A stretch of DNA of 42,660 nucleotides from Paenibacillus terrae (GTDB lineage: Bacteria; Bacillota; Bacilli; Paenibacillales; Paenibacillaceae): positions 1 to 42,660 of the forward strand of contig NZ_JTHP01000057.1 of the NCBI RefSeq assembly GCF_000943545.1, in the 5' to 3' direction. Position numbers and translations under genes: made by a program. Shown here in pieces: positions 24,304 to 31,505 of this stretch. The notes under the pieces are model-generated. The model saw only the letters and a list, made by a program, of their open reading frames with translations. It was not told where the DNA came from and did not search any database. The first letter of the stretch is position 1. Every line of letters starts with the position of its first letter.

Positions 24304-25503
24304 TTAAGGGGTCATAAGTGTTCCATCTGGCAATCTCGCCTGCGTCCATTCGTGCATCCTGTATTCCACCGGATAATTTTCCGCCTGTTCTTCATTGAAT
24401 TCCACGCCGATGCCCGGAAGTTCAAGAGGGTAAATGTATCCGTCTTTAGCGTCTATGATGGGCGTAAAGATGCTGCGTGTGTTCTCCTTAATCGGAATAT
24501 TCTCTTGGATCGCGGCACTGTGTAGGTGAATATTAAGATGAGTGTTAACGGCGATTCCAATAGGAGTAATGTCTGACGGTGTATGCCAAGCAATTCTAAC
24601 TCCGAATGCCTCACATAAGGCTCCGAGCTTAAGAGCAGGCGTGATCCCTCCAATTTGAGATACATGGCAGCGAATAAAATCAATCTGCCTGTTGACAATA
24701 AGGCTTCTCCATTCTAAAGGATTATTGAACAGTTCCCCGGTGGCTATTGCAGTTGAAGTTTGGGAACGTATCTGACTTAACCATTCATTTTGATCCGGCG
24801 GTAAAATGTCCTCAACAAAGTACGGTTTATAGCATTCGAGGTCTTTTGCAAACTGTACGGCTTGATTGGGGAAAAGTCGTTCATGCACGTCATGCAGGAT
24901 ATGAAACTGGTCATTATATTTTGACCTTAATAGAGCAAACATCTTGGTGGTGGTTTGCATATACTCGTCTTGGTCATAATAGGACCCCTTGGTAGGGTAA
25001 TCCGGAGCGTGCAAGTGCGAAGGATTCCCCCCATAGAAGCCAAGTTGGCACCGAATATGTTTATATCCTTGCTCAAGAATACCATCAATCTCTCGGTACA
25101 AATCCTCGATGTTGTCCGCAACCGCATGAGTATATGCAGGTATCGCATCCCTCGATTTGCCTCCAAACAGCTGGTACAAGGGCATGCCGGCAATTTTACC
25201 CTTAATGTCCCACAAAGCCATATCTACTCCAGAAATAGCGTTATTTAGTACGGGACCATTACGCCAATAAGAGTTGACCATCATCATATGCCATAAGTCC
25301 TCTATATTATTGGCATCTCTTCCAATCAATATAGGTTTGAGGTACTCCTCGACGATGAGCTGAACGGCTTTCGGGCGCTGCTGAAAAGTAGCGCAGCCAT
25401 ACCCTATAATTTGATTCTCTGTAGTTACTTTGACAACCACCAGATTATGTCGATCAGGTTTAAGCACAAAACATTCCACATTAGTGATGATGGAAGGGTT
25501 CAT
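24304..25503 (-). CDS. Enolase-superfamily sugar-acid dehydratase, RspA/ManD-like
   Basis: A 399-residue mandelate-racemase-type enzyme of the D-mannonate dehydratase (RspA/ManD) group. Metal ligands are visible as Asp205 (ILHDVHE), Glu231 (FVEDILPP) and Glu257 (ATGELFNN). The YTHAVADNIEDLYREI element, the HVSQIGGITPALKLGALCEAFGVRIAWHTP barrel end and the C-terminal PDGTLMTP tail are those of the family. Members dehydrate D-mannonate or D-gluconate, but many family members show little activity, so the substrate is open. D-mannonate is an intermediate of glucuronate breakdown, which would fit the nearby glucuronidase. AGGAGAAAT precedes the ATG. It is divergent from the IIBC gene. Confidence 0.87.
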   Translation of the reverse strand: MNPSIITNVECFVLKPDRHNLVVVKVTTENQIIGYGCATFQQRPKAVQLIVEEYLKPILIGRDANNIEDLWHMMMVNSYWRNGPVLNNAISGVDMALWDIKGKIAGMPLYQLFGGKSRDAIPAYTHAVADNIEDLYREIDGILEQGYKHIRCQLGFYGGNPSHLHAPDYPTKGSYYDQDEYMQTTTKMFALLRSKYNDQFHILHDVHERLFPNQAVQFAKDLECYKPYFVEDILPPDQNEWLSQIRSQTSTAIATGELFNNPLEWRSLIVNRQIDFIRCHVSQIGGITPALKLGALCEAFGVRIAWHTPSDITPIGIAVNTHLNIHLHSAAIQENIPIKENTRSIFTPIIDAKDGYIYPLELPGIGVEFNEEQAENYPVEYRMHEWTQARLPDGTLMTP

Positions 25504-25577
25504 ATTTCTCCTCTTTTCTAAGAATTTCTAGGTTTATTGAATCATGTTTGAAATGCAGAATCAATTTGGCTGGGTAA

Positions 25578-25609
25578 ATTGTCTGATTATTAAAAAAAAC
25601 CAGACCAAT
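25578..25609. promoter_or_regulatory. Inverted repeat, possible GntR operator
   Basis: ATTGTCTG and CAGACCAAT form an imperfect inverted repeat with a 15-base A-rich centre, in the 258-base divergent region between dehydratase and IIBC. Its arms are of the length expected for a GntR/UTRA dimer, though the centre is longer than is usual. Confidence 0.35.
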
Positions 25610-25724
25610 TCATCAGAAAAAGTTCAATAAATCCTTATATATCAAGGTTTTTTCATAAAACAAAGCTTATTTTGGACTGCTTTTATTCGACAGACCTTTG
25701 TGATACCATTCAGAATGTAAACGG

Positions 25725-25739
25725 AACCAATACTTTATA
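25725..25739 (+). promoter_or_regulatory. cre site upstream of the IIBC gene
   Basis: ATGTAAACGGAACCA fits the CcpA consensus WTGNAANCGNWNNCW at every fixed position. It ends 22 bases before the IIBC ATG, in the leader, so CcpA-HPr(Ser-P) bound here would block elongation when preferred sugars are present. Confidence 0.6.
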
Positions 25740-25761
25740 TTCCTAGGACAGGAGAATTTTA

Positions 25762-27147
25762 ATGAACAAAGTGAAAGCGGTACAAGACATGATTTATGGG
25801 GTCGGAGGAGAAAGCAATATTCAAAACGCTTGGCATTGCATGACCAGACTCAGGTTTGATTTAAAAGATAAAAACAAAGTGGACATAGAGAAAATTAAGG
25901 AATTGGACCCGGTTTTGGGCGCGCAGTTTAATAATGACCAATTCCAAATCATTCTTGGTCCTAAAGTCGCGGAATATTTTAATATTTTGGCCAGTGAATT
26001 AAAGCTAACGGATGTTCAAAAGGAAGATGAGGCAAGCGGTGAAAAAAAGAAGGGGTTTGTTACACTCTTCATGAATATTGTATCCGGCGTGTTTGGGCCT
26101 ATCGTTCCAGCTATTGCCGGGGCAGGATTGATCAAGGGACTTATCGCAGGGTTGACCGCCCTCCATATCATCTCGGATCAAAGCGAAACCATTCAGATCA
26201 TTAACATGATGGCGAGCGGAGTATTTACGTTTTTACCGTTTTTCCTGGCAGCCTCGGCGGCTAAAATTTTCAAAACCAACGAATATTTAGCGATAGCAAT
26301 CGCTGCTACCATTATGTTTCCAACGATGGTGGACGCGGCCAAGGCCGGGGAACTTTCCTCGTTTCAGTTTTTAGGCTTTATACCTATCCCAGTATTTAAC
26401 TACACCGGTACAGTAATCCCGATTATCTTTGCCGTATGGGCGATGAGCCATATTCATAAAATCGTCAACAGGTTTATGCCAGAAGTGTTAAAAACCGTAG
26501 TTACGCCAACGTTAACCTTGTTTATTTCGGGCTTCCTGGCATTATCCGTTATCGGTCCCATTGGCATTCACCTAGGCAATGGCTTGGCTTGGCTTGTTCA
26601 AGGCTTATTCAGTATCTCTCCCATCCTTGCTGGCGTTGTTGTTGGTGCGATTCGACCTTTGGCTGTCTTTACTGGCATGCATCATGCAATGACTCCGATT
26701 GCTTTGCAGAATTTTGCAACACAAGGTTACGATATGTTAATGCCTATGATGTGTATGGCTAACTTTTCAATCGTAGGCGCAACATTTGCAGTGTATTACA
26801 AGGTAAACACACCTAAAGAAAAATCTATTATTGTTTCAGCCGCCGTCTCCGGTCTTTTGGGAATTACTGAACCCGCTTTATTCGGTGTTCTGGCCAAGTA
26901 CAAAAAAGCTTTTCTAGCCGCCATCGTCGCAAGTTCAGTTGCTTCGGCTTTTATCAGCTTTTTCGGTGTCCGATTGTATGGGTATGTGTTATCCAGTATA
27001 TTTAGCATTCCCGCTTACTTTGGGCCCTACTTTATCTATGCCATTTCCGGAATGATCATTGCTGTCGCGCTCTCCTTTACAATTTGTTATCTGTTTCTAA
27101 GCAAAGTAGATGTTGCGAGAGCAAATGAACCTACGCAGCTCAAATAA
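25762..27147 (+). CDS. PTS permease IIBC, glucose/beta-glucoside superfamily, without IIA
   Basis: A 461-residue membrane permease. Residues 1-85 are the IIB domain with phosphorylated Cys26 (NAWHCMTRLRFDL) and an LGPKVAEYF end; residues 105-455 are the IIC domain with about ten helices (GPIVPAIAGAGLIKGLIAGL, AVFTGMHHAMTPIALQNF, GITEPALFGV). The last motif carries the conserved Glu of the sugar site. Many relatives have a C-terminal IIA domain; here the chain ends after IIC, and the separate IIA at 22929 should supply it. ACAGGAG is eight bases from the ATG. Candidate regulation is by the GntR regulator and by a cre site in the leader. The sugar is unknown. Confidence 0.93.
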   Translation: MNKVKAVQDMIYGVGGESNIQNAWHCMTRLRFDLKDKNKVDIEKIKELDPVLGAQFNNDQFQIILGPKVAEYFNILASELKLTDVQKEDEASGEKKKGFVTLFMNIVSGVFGPIVPAIAGAGLIKGLIAGLTALHIISDQSETIQIINMMASGVFTFLPFFLAASAAKIFKTNEYLAIAIAATIMFPTMVDAAKAGELSSFQFLGFIPIPVFNYTGTVIPIIFAVWAMSHIHKIVNRFMPEVLKTVVTPTLTLFISGFLALSVIGPIGIHLGNGLAWLVQGLFSISPILAGVVVGAIRPLAVFTGMHHAMTPIALQNFATQGYDMLMPMMCMANFSIVGATFAVYYKVNTPKEKSIIVSAAVSGLLGITEPALFGVLAKYKKAFLAAIVASSVASAFISFFGVRLYGYVLSSIFSIPAYFGPYFIYAISGMIIAVALSFTICYLFLSKVDVARANEPTQLK

Positions 27148-27154
27148 TCGTTTG

Positions 27155-27430
27155 TCACGGCTTCCAAGCTTTTTTAAGCTCAATGAATCGTTTAAAAGTA
27201 TCTAAGATAATGAGTGGAGCCTGACTACCTGTATAAGTGTTGTCAGGCCCTTCTGTTACTTTCTTTGTTGCCCGTATTCGGTTTTTTGCGCCCTCTAATG
27301 GACGTGTGCCAGTATCCAGCGTCACGAGCATGGGCGTTTAGTTGCGAAGATCAACAAACGTTTTTTCGTTAGGTGCAGCTAATATCACAGTCAGCACATC
27401 AACATCGACCGAACTGCTGGCACTCTGTCT
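27155..27430 (-). pseudogene. Unidentified degraded coding sequence
   Basis: In one minus-strand frame a 58-codon segment reads MLVTLDTGTRPLEGAKN... and ends PLIILDTFKRFIELKKAW with TGA at 27157-27155. The same frame continues upstream past a single TAA (27340-27338) as VDVLTVILAAPNEKTFVDLRN. The uninterrupted protein-like character on both sides of one stop suggests a decayed gene tail. I do not recognise the family. It lies in a stretch of about 500 bases (27148-27666) with no intact gene. Confidence 0.3.
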
Positions 27431-27526
27431 TTTGTTTCTTTACAGTAACCAGATGGTTATTAAATAATTGTCGCCTATTGGTCTCGTTGCCCGCGTTCAG
27501 ATTAATACTCCGTAATCTTGACAAAA

Positions 27527-27564
27527 CAAAAAACGCCCCTCCGGATAGTAACGGTGAGGCGCTT
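27527..27564 (-). terminator. Terminator downstream of tRNA-Leu
   Basis: On the minus strand GCGCCTC pairs with GAGGGGC(G) across a 14-base loop, followed by a T-rich run (TTTTTTGTTTTG). It is placed to end the tRNA-Leu transcript. Confidence 0.65.
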
Positions 27565-27568
27565 CGTT

Positions 27569-27613
27569 GGTCCTGTGTACCTAAAACGGAATACTCCGCA
27601 GGTACACAGGACC
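27569..27613. repeat. Long perfect inverted repeat next to tRNA-Leu
   Basis: A 14-base perfect stem (GGTCCTGTGTACCT / AGGTACACAGGACC) around a 17-base loop that itself contains CGGA/TCCG pairing. It lies between the tRNA-Leu 3' end and the terminator, so it would be part of the trailer RNA. It may be an RNA-processing hairpin or a palindromic repeat unit; no coding frame covers it credibly. Confidence 0.7.
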
Positions 27614-27666
27614 TCTCGTTATTTTCGTTCATTTAACTCTGATGTGACCGTGGTAAAGCATACTAA

Positions 27667-27752
27667 TGCCGAGGACCGGGATCGAACCGGTACGGTAGTC
27701 ACCTACCGCAGGATTTTAAGTCCTGTGCGTCTGCCAATTCCGCCACCCCGGC
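27667..27752 (-). tRNA. tRNA-Leu (anticodon UAA)
   Basis: An 86-base class II tRNA. The acceptor stem GCCGGGG pairs with CCTCGGC plus discriminator A. The D arm reads TGGCGGAATTGGCAGACGCA; the anticodon loop CTTAAAA is held by AGGA/TCCT and gives anticodon TAA; the long variable arm CGGTAGGTGACTACCG is typical of leucine tRNAs; the T arm is CCGGTTCGATCCCGG. CCA is not encoded. A degenerate relative is found at 5414-5480. Confidence 0.96.
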
Positions 27753-27999
27753 ATAATTTTAGGAACGCTATTTTCATGCTTACTTATCTTGCAAGTAACG
27801 GAGAAACATCCAGCTTATGTACAAAATGGTTCTCGCTATGTAAATATCGTTTTAATGGGCACCAACATATAATACGACAATTTCATCAAGTTGTAAAGTA
27901 TTTTTTTCTAAAATAATAAAATTTCTTTTCTGCATAACTTGGGCGCTTTTGAATTACACTAATAAACGTCTTTCCAAACTACCAGAAGGGGTGTTACGA

Positions 28000-28158
28000 A
28001 TGCGTGAAGGTATGATTCCAGCTGTTCTTGGAACGGTAGTATCGGCTTCAGGCGCTGTGTTGCTGAGCAGTAAGTACAAGCTTGCGGCTACAGGCATTCT
28101 CGGTTTCGGACTGGCTCATGTTGTTCTGGGAGCGATTGATCTGATTGAGCATCGCTAG
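28000..28158 (+). CDS. Small two-helix hydrophobic protein
   Basis: A 52-residue protein, MREGMIPAVLGTVVSASGAV, then SSKYKLAATGILGFGLAHVVLGAIDLIEHR. AGAAGGGG is eight bases from the ATG, so I prefer this start over an upstream TTG at 27949 in the same frame. Two Gly/Ala-rich hydrophobic helices with a basic turn indicate a small membrane protein. I recall near-identical short proteins in Paenibacillus genomes labelled loosely as asparagine synthase, a name the sequence does not support. Function unknown. Confidence 0.7.
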   Translation: MREGMIPAVLGTVVSASGAVLLSSKYKLAATGILGFGLAHVVLGAIDLIEHR

Positions 28159-28171
28159 TCGTTTGGGAAGT

Positions 28172-28210
28172 GCCGGGCGGGAGCTATTTCCTCCCCGGCT
28201 TTATTATTAT
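28172..28210 (+). terminator. Terminator after the two-helix protein gene
   Basis: GCCGGGCGGGAG pairs with CTCCCCGGC (28191-28199) across a short loop, allowing unpaired bases, and is followed by TTTATTATTAT on the plus strand. Confidence 0.6.
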
Positions 28211-28292
28211 AGCCGCTTTAGCTGCCTTGAGCGTTAACGTTTATATAAAGCGTACAATATGCTTGCACTCGTAAAGGAGCGTGTGATGTATT

Positions 28293-28484
28293 ATGAAAGA
28301 AAACATTAGGGAAGAAATGAATCGCACCGTCGATCAGGTCGAACATGAACAGTCGTTAGATCAGCGCGAGCCAGGTTTTAATCGTATCCCTGACCTCGAT
28401 GCCGATACTCCTGCTGCTACAGATATGATTGAAGAAGCTGTGGGCCGTGGCCTGAACAAGCTGCGTAACGATTTTACAGATTAA
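28293..28484 (+). CDS. Small acidic hydrophilic protein
   Basis: A 63-residue protein (MKENIREEMNRTVDQVEHEQ...) rich in Glu, Asp and Arg, with no hydrophobic segment; probably partly helical and partly disordered. AAAGGAG lies 14 bases before the ATG, longer than ideal, but the nearer ATG at 28286 opens only a seven-codon frame. Its size and composition recall small spore or stress proteins of Bacillales, though no family motif is clear. Confidence 0.6.
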   Translation: MKENIREEMNRTVDQVEHEQSLDQREPGFNRIPDLDADTPAATDMIEEAVGRGLNKLRNDFTD

Positions 28485-28561
28485 AACATGGGTCATAAGG
28501 CATGGGTTACTCAAACAACAACATTGAACCAAGCAACCTTATATACAGTGATTCCTAGAGA

Positions 28562-28714
28562 TCACTTGAAAATAAGCATAAACCAGCCAATAATCGAGAC
28601 CCAAAGCACAACACTAATCAGGATTCCCCATACGATGCCTACTGAAAAATTCCCTTCACTTTTCGGTACAGCATGGCCAAATTTCATTCTAAGCTTCATT
28701 TGATTCCAGTTCAT
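28562..28714 (-). CDS. 50-residue single-span membrane microprotein
   Basis: A minus-strand frame beginning MNWNQMKLRMKFGHAVPKSE and ending WFMLIFK. GGAGGGGG is six bases before the ATG, an excellent ribosome site. The N-terminal half is basic and polar; the C-terminal half is one transmembrane helix (VGIVWGILISVVLWVSIIGW). The core WGILIS followed by LW is shared with the 30-residue peptide at 1450-1542, suggesting a family of small membrane peptides. The inferred topology is N-terminus in the cytoplasm. Function unknown. Confidence 0.7.
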   Translation of the reverse strand: MNWNQMKLRMKFGHAVPKSEGNFSVGIVWGILISVVLWVSIIGWFMLIFK

Positions 28715-28812
28715 AGAACCCCCTCCTTAAGTTCTATTTCGGAATATGAAGCTCATTTATGTAGATCAATAGTCATGTTTTCCAAAAAAATAAAAAAGGG
28801 CTTTTTGTCCTA

Positions 28813-29142
28813 TCATCCAGTCCGGGGAAAAAGTATTACTGCTATTCCGACCAAACAAATCAATCCACCCACGATATCGTACAAATCAGGTGTCTTTTTA
28901 TCAATCCACCATCCCCATGCAATGGAAAGGACTATAAAGACACCCCCGTATGCTGCATACACACGCCCAAAGGAGGAGAAAACCTGAAAGGTCGCAATGA
29001 CTCCGTAGACAGCCAAAATCACCCCGCCGCAAAGTCCGACATACCATGTCTTCCCTTCACGCAGCCACTGCCAGATCAAGTACCCTCCCCCAATTTCGGC
29101 TATGCCAGCCAGAATAAAAAGTAACGCTGCCTTTAACATCAA
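28813..29142 (-). CDS. ynfA: YnfA/UPF0060 family membrane protein
   Basis: A 109-residue protein with four membrane helices. It begins LKAALLFILAGIAEIGGGYLIWQWLREGK and contains the family-typical RVYAAYGGVFIVLSIAWGWWIDKKTPDLYDIVGGLICLVG. YnfA proteins resemble small multidrug resistance (SMR) transporters, but the substrate in Firmicutes is unproven. It is full length and monocistronic. Confidence 0.95.
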   Translation of the reverse strand: MMLKAALLFILAGIAEIGGGYLIWQWLREGKTWYVGLCGGVILAVYGVIATFQVFSSFGRVYAAYGGVFIVLSIAWGWWIDKKTPDLYDIVGGLICLVGIAVILFPRTG

Positions 29143-29194
29143 TTTCGCACCCCTGTTCTTCTAATCTTCTTGGCTTTATTTTTAGATGTTATCC

Positions 29195-29377
29195 TTAGAG
29201 CACTCGACCTAAAATAATAATCAACGCGATCACGCCAACCAGAATAAGCAGATTGCTGACCTGACGCCATAAACCAGAGGCTCCCTCAGAGTGAAGCTTC
29301 CGCTGGTTCGCATCAAAATTCGCTTTGGCTCCTTCAGCATCTACAGGGCTAGAAAACGGTCGGTTATCTTCATTCAT
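29195..29377 (-). CDS. Small protein with C-terminal membrane anchor
   Basis: A 60-residue protein: an acidic, Asn-rich N-terminus (MNEDNRPFSSPVDAEGAKAN), a central SGLWRQVSNL and one C-terminal helix (LLILVGVIALIIILGRVL). AAGGAGGCC precedes the ATG. The layout fits a tail-anchored microprotein. It lies downstream of the YnfA gene's start region on the same strand, transcribed independently or as its leader gene. Function unknown. Confidence 0.6.
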   Translation of the reverse strand: MNEDNRPFSSPVDAEGAKANFDANQRKLHSEGASGLWRQVSNLLILVGVIALIIILGRVL

Positions 29378-29593
29378 GTGAATGGCCTCCTTAACAATAC
29401 CACCTTAATGATACCAAAATTTTCCGCTGATTTCGCGTTGATTTTATACTCATGCTTACTGTATATTTCCCACTGCACCTGCATATTTATGAAGCGTACA
29501 ACTATGTGTCAATATTTCACTGAATATAGCGTACGATGGCGAATCAAGGCAGAGTAGGTATTTTGACACCTTTTATTGCAGGACGGTAGTTAT

Positions 29594-29601
29594 GGTATAA
29601 T
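29594..29601 (+). promoter_or_regulatory. Extended -10 promoter element
   Basis: TGGTATAAT is a TGN-extended -10 box (TATAAT 29596-29601) with no good -35 match. The predicted start near 29608 gives a leader of about 120 bases before the microprotein pair at 29729. The rest of the 350-base gap (29378-29728) shows nothing else I can support. Confidence 0.4.
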
Positions 29602-29728
29602 TTAGTCAACTTAATTAGATTGTAACGAGAGTACAACTACTTACTTACCTATATTGAATTCACATCCATGAATCCGCATCCCGGTTACAACCTGCATAAT
29701 CTGATTGTAATTTAGGAGGAGGATACCG

Positions 29729-29851
29729 ATGTCCCCAATCTTTCTAGCTACTTTAATGTTAATGGGCATGTTTTTACTCCAGGCAGCCATCGTTCTGGGC
29801 ATCATACACGTAGCCGCCGTCCAGCGCAAACCAAAATGGTTCTTATCATAG
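29729..29851 (+). CDS. 40-residue hydrophobic microprotein, first of an overlapping pair
   Basis: Reads MSPIFLATLMLMGMFLLQAA, then a basic tail ending QRKPKWFLS. The ribosome site TAGGAGGAGG is seven bases from the ATG and near-perfect. One membrane helix spans most of the chain. The last codons overlap the start of the next frame by 16 bases, so the second protein could be made by translational coupling, or the two could be one protein split by a frameshift. Confidence 0.6.
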   Translation: MSPIFLATLMLMGMFLLQAAIVLGIIHVAAVQRKPKWFLS

Positions 29852-29994
29852 GTTTGCTTGCGTTGATTTCCGGCTTCCTTCTGGCAAAAGACTGGATATA
29901 TTCACAGGAACCGAACTGGTTGGTCTACTTCTGTTTGCTAATAATCCTCATTAGCGCATGTATCCAACTGAGAAAACGCAAAGAAAAAATGTAA
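29836..29994 (+). CDS. 52-residue membrane microprotein, second of an overlapping pair
   Basis: Reads MVLIIGLLALISGFLLAKDW, then IYSQEPNWLVYFCLLIILIS and a basic tail (RKRKEKM). Two membrane helices are separated by a short polar loop. It has no ribosome site of its own; its ATG sits inside the end of the preceding frame. As a coupled product it would form a two-gene unit; as a fusion the pair would be a three-helix protein of about 90 residues. Confidence 0.5.
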   Translation: MVLIIGLLALISGFLLAKDWIYSQEPNWLVYFCLLIILISACIQLRKRKEKM

Positions 29995-30026
29995 TTTCAT
30001 CATGTTGTCATCAAAGGAGGAGCGCC

Positions 30027-31058
30027 ATGAAATCTCACTCAATACGCTTTTGGTTGCAAAAGGTGCTACTGCTACTACTTGTTTTACTATTCAGTGTCTC
30101 TCAGCAATCGTTCATTATAGCTGATGCCGCTCCGCCTGTTAATCCCCAGGCCTCTGCCAAAGCAAGGCAACTACTCACCTACCTTTCCAATGTGCCGGAG
30201 GGTACGCTAATTTCCGGGCAGCATGATTATTTGGAAGCACCGGATGAACAAAACAACAAGTTACAACAAATCAGCGGACAATATGCAGGACTCCATGGCT
30301 ATGAGTTTGGAGGATTAGCCAATCAGTCCCACGCAGCCTTACAAGAGCAACGTCAGCGTGTTGTGGACAGTGCTATTCAGTGGAGCCAGTCCGGCGGAAT
30401 TGTAGCTATTACCTTTCATCAGGCGTTACCAGGTAAACCCAAAACGTGGAAAAACGTGCAAACCAAGCTTAGTCAGGCTGAATTTAATCACTACATCACG
30501 CCGGGTACCCCGCAATATCGACAGCTGATTGCCGATATAGATGAGATTGCACTCTCCCTCAAAACCTTGCGGGATGCAGATGTGCCTGTTTTGTGGAGAC
30601 CCTATCATGAAATGAACGGCAGCTGGTTCTGGTGGGGGAACAAACAAAATTACGCCAAACTGTGGAATGTGATGTATGACCGATTCGTTAATGTTCATCA
30701 TCTAGATAATCTGTTATGGGTATGGAGTCCGAATGCACCGAACGCATACAGCACACCGTACAATGGGACTTTTCCAGGCATAAACAGAGTGGATATTCTC
30801 GCAGCTGACATTTACAATAATGATTACAAAGCCTCTTATTACACCGGACTGCTCAAGCTAGCACAAGGCAAGCCGATTGGAATTGGAGAAAGTAATATTC
30901 TGCCGAGCGCCAATGTGCTAAAAAATCAACCCACCTGGGCTTATGCCATGACATGGGGAAAGGAACTATCCACAACCAATTCGCAATCAGCGATCAGAAC
31001 ATTTATGAATCAAAATAATATTATCACACGGGACCTTCTCAACGAGGCCCTGCGCTGA
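30027..31058 (+). CDS. Secreted endo-beta-1,4-mannanase, GH26
   Basis: A 343-residue extracellular hydrolase of mannan and galactomannan. AAAGGAGG precedes ATG 30027, and the frame upstream of it lacks a signal. Residues 1-34 are a signal peptide (WLQKVLLLLLVLLFSVSQ... IADAA). The GH26 barrel follows, with ISGQHDYLE, the acid/base Glu175 in WRPYHEMNGSWFWWG and nucleophile Glu268 in PIGIGESN. There are no carbohydrate-binding modules. Related enzymes occur in Bacillus and Paenibacillus soil isolates. It is monocistronic, ending in a strong terminator. Confidence 0.94.
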   Translation: MKSHSIRFWLQKVLLLLLVLLFSVSQQSFIIADAAPPVNPQASAKARQLLTYLSNVPEGTLISGQHDYLEAPDEQNNKLQQISGQYAGLHGYEFGGLANQSHAALQEQRQRVVDSAIQWSQSGGIVAITFHQALPGKPKTWKNVQTKLSQAEFNHYITPGTPQYRQLIADIDEIALSLKTLRDADVPVLWRPYHEMNGSWFWWGNKQNYAKLWNVMYDRFVNVHHLDNLLWVWSPNAPNAYSTPYNGTFPGINRVDILAADIYNNDYKASYYTGLLKLAQGKPIGIGESNILPSANVLKNQPTWAYAMTWGKELSTTNSQSAIRTFMNQNNIITRDLLNEALR

Positions 31059-31064
31059 AATAAC

Positions 31065-31110
31065 AAAAAAAGCTTCAACTTCCCTCTATGAGTGAAATTG
31101 AAGCTTTTTT
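31065..31110. terminator. Terminator of the mannanase gene
   Basis: AAAAAAGCTTCAA pairs with TTGAAGCTTTTTT across a 20-base loop. The stem is A-rich on one side and T-rich on the other, so it works for both directions and can also serve the minus-strand gene ending at 31132. Confidence 0.85.
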
Positions 31111-31131
31111 GAGTCTAACCAAGCCAAGCGC

Positions 31132-31347
31132 TTAACTATTTCTAATCACTTCTTCCAGATCAACATCGGCATACGCCTCTTCACCGAGATGCACAGATAC
31201 AATGGTATAGATCCGCTTGGTCAGTCTCGACATCAGTCGATCTCCCAGCGCTACTGAATATTCTTCCCGATAATCTCCAATTTTGTGAAAACCGCTGGAC
31301 ATATGGATGTACAAGCTGCCTCTTCGTGTTTTACCATGTACCAACAT
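31132..31347 (-). CDS. Hypothetical protein, 71 residues
   Basis: Begins MLVHGKTRRGSLYIHMSSGF. I prefer ATG 31347 because GGAGGAG lies five bases before it; the longer frame to 31383 would translate through that ribosome site. The chain looks like an alpha/beta mixture with several short strands (SLYIHMS, YTIVSVHL) and an acidic C-terminus. No signal, membrane span or known motif. Confidence 0.6.
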   Translation of the reverse strand: MLVHGKTRRGSLYIHMSSGFHKIGDYREEYSVALGDRLMSRLTKRIYTIVSVHLGEEAYADVDLEEVIRNS

Positions 31348-31438
31348 CAAATCTCCTCCTGCTGTAACCATTCCTAATTTCATCTGTTACATGTATATCG
31401 GTCAGAATAAGATATGATATAAGTCCGCGTTTAAACCA

Positions 31439-31470
31439 AACGGGCCTGCCAGTAATATGACAGACCCGTT
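31439..31470. terminator. Terminator-like hairpin after glycerol dehydrogenase
   Basis: AACGGGCCTG pairs with CAGACCCGTT (one G-T pair) around a 12-base loop. It follows the gldA stop; its T-run is stronger on the plus strand than on the minus strand. Confidence 0.6.
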
Positions 31471-31505
31471 TTTGCAAAAGATATTTTCGTTCTTTAGGGA
31501 AAAAA

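Noticed and set aside
27518..27916. 132-codon plus-strand open frame
   Set aside because: It runs through the tRNA-Leu gene, its terminator and the long hairpin, has no ribosome site and no protein-like composition.
28673..28987. 104-codon plus-strand open frame
   Set aside because: It is the antisense shadow of the YnfA-family gene and of the 50-residue microprotein.
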